Of a stretch of DNA of 64,000 bases, positions 61,671-64,000 are shown one piece after another (the first letter of the stretch is position 1; the number at the start of each line of letters is the position of its first letter). Source of the stretch: Setophaga petechia. Taxonomy: Eukaryota; Chordata; Aves; Passeriformes; Parulidae. The stretch lies in NCBI GenBank assembly GCA_024362935.1, contig JANCRA010000014.1, positions 2,127,001 through 2,191,000 of the forward strand. Direction: 5' to 3'. A program made the position numbers and the translations under genes. Below the pieces are notes generated by a model. It was given only the letters and a program-made list of their open reading frames with translations. It had not been told where the DNA came from and did not search any database.

Positions 61671-61835
61671 CTTGGGAAAAGGCTGCCAAAAACCAACAAA
61701 AGCTAAAGAAGAAAGCAACCTGCCCAGAGCCTGGCAAATGTGCCACTGGTGACACCGAGAGTTTGACACTCCCATGGCCACCTGTGCATCCTTTGTCTCA
61801 CCACAGAGAGCAAAAGCCAGGTTGGGATGTGCCAG

Positions 61836-61985
61836 ACCAGGGCCAGGCTGGACAGGGCTGGGAGCAGCCTGGGACAGTGGAAGGTGGCCCTGCCATGGCA
61901 GGGGGTGAATGAGGTGAGCTTTGAAGTCCCTTCCAACCCAAATCACTTCTATGGTTTGTGATTTCAGTGATTCTATGACTGACTT
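61836..61985 (+). mobile_element. CR1 LINE 3' fragment
   Basis: GGCCAGGCTGGACAGGGCTG, GGCCCTGCCATGGCAGGGGG, CCCTTCCAACCCAAATCACT and a tail with repeated GATTTCAGTGATTCTATGA. Confidence 0.88.
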
Positions 61986-62536
61986 GTGATTTGTGGTTTC
62001 AGTGATTCTGTGGCTGATCTCAATAGTTTCACCAACCCTGCCACAAAATTACAGAACTTTGTTTGTCCAAAGCTTCCAAACCAAGCAGGACACTTTAAAA
62101 TCAGCAGTGCCTGCTGCAGGCAGCCCAGACCTGAGGATATTCTGCTCCTCCAAAAGGTCTCCTCTGGGATGGAGAAGAAAATCCATTCAATAACTGGGCT
62201 GTTTCCTGATGTTGGGTGATTTTTGGCAGACTTGGAGTAGAAGAATGGTGCCCATCCTTTCCTGTGTGTCCTCACCACTACACCTCGAGCACAACCAGTG
62301 ACAGCCATACAAACTATTGCTTTCCACCAGAACCACCACTTTTTTTTGGTGGATAAATCTTGTTTTCTTTAAATGAGGATTTCCTCTTCACATCCAAACA
62401 GTGCCCGGAATTCCTTGGGAATGTTGAGATCTCCACATCCACTTGTTGAAAACACATCTCTGCCTGCAAAATACCCCCAGTGAAGTTTGGACAATGCTTC
62501 CAGGCACACGGTGGGATTCTTGGAAATACCCTGTGC
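61986..62536. other. Intergenic, nothing recognised
   Basis: Unique sequence after the CR1 tail. No gene or repeat is recognised. Confidence 0.4.
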
Positions 62537-62600
62537 AAATCCAAGGGTTGGACTTGATCATCCTTTCCAGAGCATTCTGTCATTCCACGGTTCTGCTCTA
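62537..62600 (+). mobile_element. Possible CR1 terminal fragment
   Basis: AATCCAAGGGTTGGACTTGA followed by TCATCCTTTCCAGAGCATTC and a TGTCATTCCACGG tail. It resembles the terminal 60 bp of a CR1 subfamily but is diverged. Confidence 0.5.
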
Positions 62601-63699
62601 GAAAGGGCAGAAAAAATGAGTATGGTCCAAAAACGAGTTTGGCTTTGCCCAGCCCCGAAATACACGGCCCAAAGTTGTGTTTTCCACGATTCCTGGGCTC
62701 TGTAGCAACAGTAGGTTCCTGGCACCCTCTAATGGAAAAGCTCCGTCACTGAATCACCGTCTGGGGCTGCGGCTCTTGGCTCCTGCCTTTCTATTTTTAA
62801 TGCAATATCACAGGAATAACTGCGAGCCAGGCACGATGCACGGCGTGCCAGGAAGGACCCGGAGGATGTGCAGAACAAATGTCAGGGCTGCTCCTGGGCA
62901 AGGAGAGGCTGCCTGGCGCTGGCCCCGGGAACCCGGCACACCCAGGGATTGCTGCTTTACTTATGGAAATGCGAGGGGAGAGCTCAGCAGCGCTGACATT
63001 TGGGCTTTGTTTGTGAATTTAAGGCACCTGCTTGGGGGTTAATCGTGTTGCATTGCCTGTCTTTCCCTTTCCCCCTGCTCTCCCTCGGCTGTGTTGATAC
63101 AGTGGAATTTTCAGGATATTTTTCCAAGTTTGGCATCCTGGAAGTTGCTCCAATCCCAGGTCGGACTCGGCTCTGGAGCTGTTTGTAAACAGAATTCCTG
63201 GTTGGATTATAAGGTGTTTTTAAAGCTAGAAAGTGACACCCATAGCCAGGGAAGATCTCCAAGGATTTGTCCCCAGCTTGGGGGGGACATTTAGAGGCAC
63301 AGAAAAAGCCAGGGTGGTGCCAAGCCCAGGGCTCCTGTCAGCCTCAAACATCTCACAGCCAGGAAAAGGGGGCAGGACACGGCAGGAGCTGGGATCCAGT
63401 CTGGGCATCCCTGGGTGGATCAGGGGAAAGATTTGGATTTTCCATGGGTGGCTCAGTGAGATCCTGCCCAGGCAAAACATGGAATTTCTGCCAAGTGAGA
63501 GTCTGCCCCTTGCAGAGCTGCCAGAGGAGGAGCGGGGTAGGAAGCAGGGCCCAGCCCATCAATCTCACCCTTGTCCTTTACACTCCACACCCAGAGACAA
63601 ATAACATCATTTAAATAACTCTTTAATACAGGAAAATCCAATTTCCAGCAAATGCTGCTCCATGGCAGTCTCAAAGCTGTGGAGAGGAGCTCGGAGTCC
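62601..63699. other. Intergenic, nothing recognised
   Basis: Unique sequence with no supported gene. Confidence 0.4.
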
Positions 63700-64000
63700 T
63701 CAGAGAGGGACTCTTCATCAGGACACAGGGAATGGCTTCAAAATGGGAGAAAGCAGAGTTAGATGGGATATTGGGAAGGAATTCCTCCCTGTGAGGATGC
63801 TGAGGCCCTGGTACAGGTGCCCAGAGCAGCTGTGGCTGCCCTGGGTCCCTGGCAGTGCCCAAGGCCAGGCTGGAGCACCCTGGGACAGTGGAAGGTGTCC
63901 TTGGATGGCAGGGATGGGAATGGGATGAATTTTCAAGGTCCTTTCCAACCCAACCCACTCCATGATTCAATGATTGGCTGCAGGAGGTTCCGGGGGCATT
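63700..64000 (+). mobile_element. CR1 LINE 3' fragment plus duplicated flank, reaching the window end
   Basis: Sense CR1: GATGGGATATTGGGAAGGAA, AGAGCAGCTGTGGCTGCC, AAGGCCAGGCTGGAGCACCC, GTGTCCTTGGATGGCAGGGA, CCTTTCCAACCCAACCCACT. It is the closest relative in the window to 61345-61670, including the unique flank after the tail. Confidence 0.88.

Overview
This is vertebrate nuclear DNA, almost certainly from a bird and plausibly a songbird. The evidence is at least sixteen short, 5'-truncated LINE copies ending in the avian CR1 3' terminus (a 'TTCCAACCCAAACCATTC' type end followed by ATTCTRTGA-like tails), no mammalian SINEs, compact introns, and one gene whose product matches vertebrate junctophilin-3.

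The only gene I can support is JPH3, on the minus strand and complete in coding sequence. Its five coding exons are, in transcript order: 48432-48813, 35137-35914, 18750-18874, 12168-13084 and 2152-2232. All boundaries have GT/AG consensus, the phases agree, and the join gives 2283 nt, or 760 residues plus stop. The protein has eight MORN motifs (six N-terminal, two after a serine-rich joining region), an alanine/lysine-rich helix, a divergent polar region and a C-terminal membrane anchor. This is the layout of the proteins that hold the endoplasmic reticulum against the plasma membrane in excitable cells; JPH3 is the brain form. The 3' UTR lies left of 2152 and the promoter CpG island right of exon 1 (about 49.3-50.35 kb).

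Layout: 1-245 is downstream flank; 246-2151 is the probable 3' UTR; 2152-48813 is the coding span with introns of about 9.9, 5.7, 16.3 and 12.5 kb (left to right); 48814-50350 holds the 5' UTR and CpG-island promoter; 50350-64000 is intergenic, with CR1 fragments and microsatellites. No second gene was recognised.

The unusual aspect is the tandem-repeat load. More than twenty arrays lie in the introns and 5' flank: a GGAA tract of about 714 bp, an ATGG tract of about 850 bp, and minisatellites with units of about 17, 20, 22, 27, 30, 38 and 70 bp. Most of the long open frames in the window are read-through of these arrays. Other points worth a look are a perfect 24-bp inverted repeat in intron 4, an 8-codon upstream ORF overlapping the JPH3 start, two CR1 copies sharing non-CR1 flank, and a CATCC microsatellite that seems to have grown inside a CR1 copy. 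I found no evidence of a novel biochemical system.
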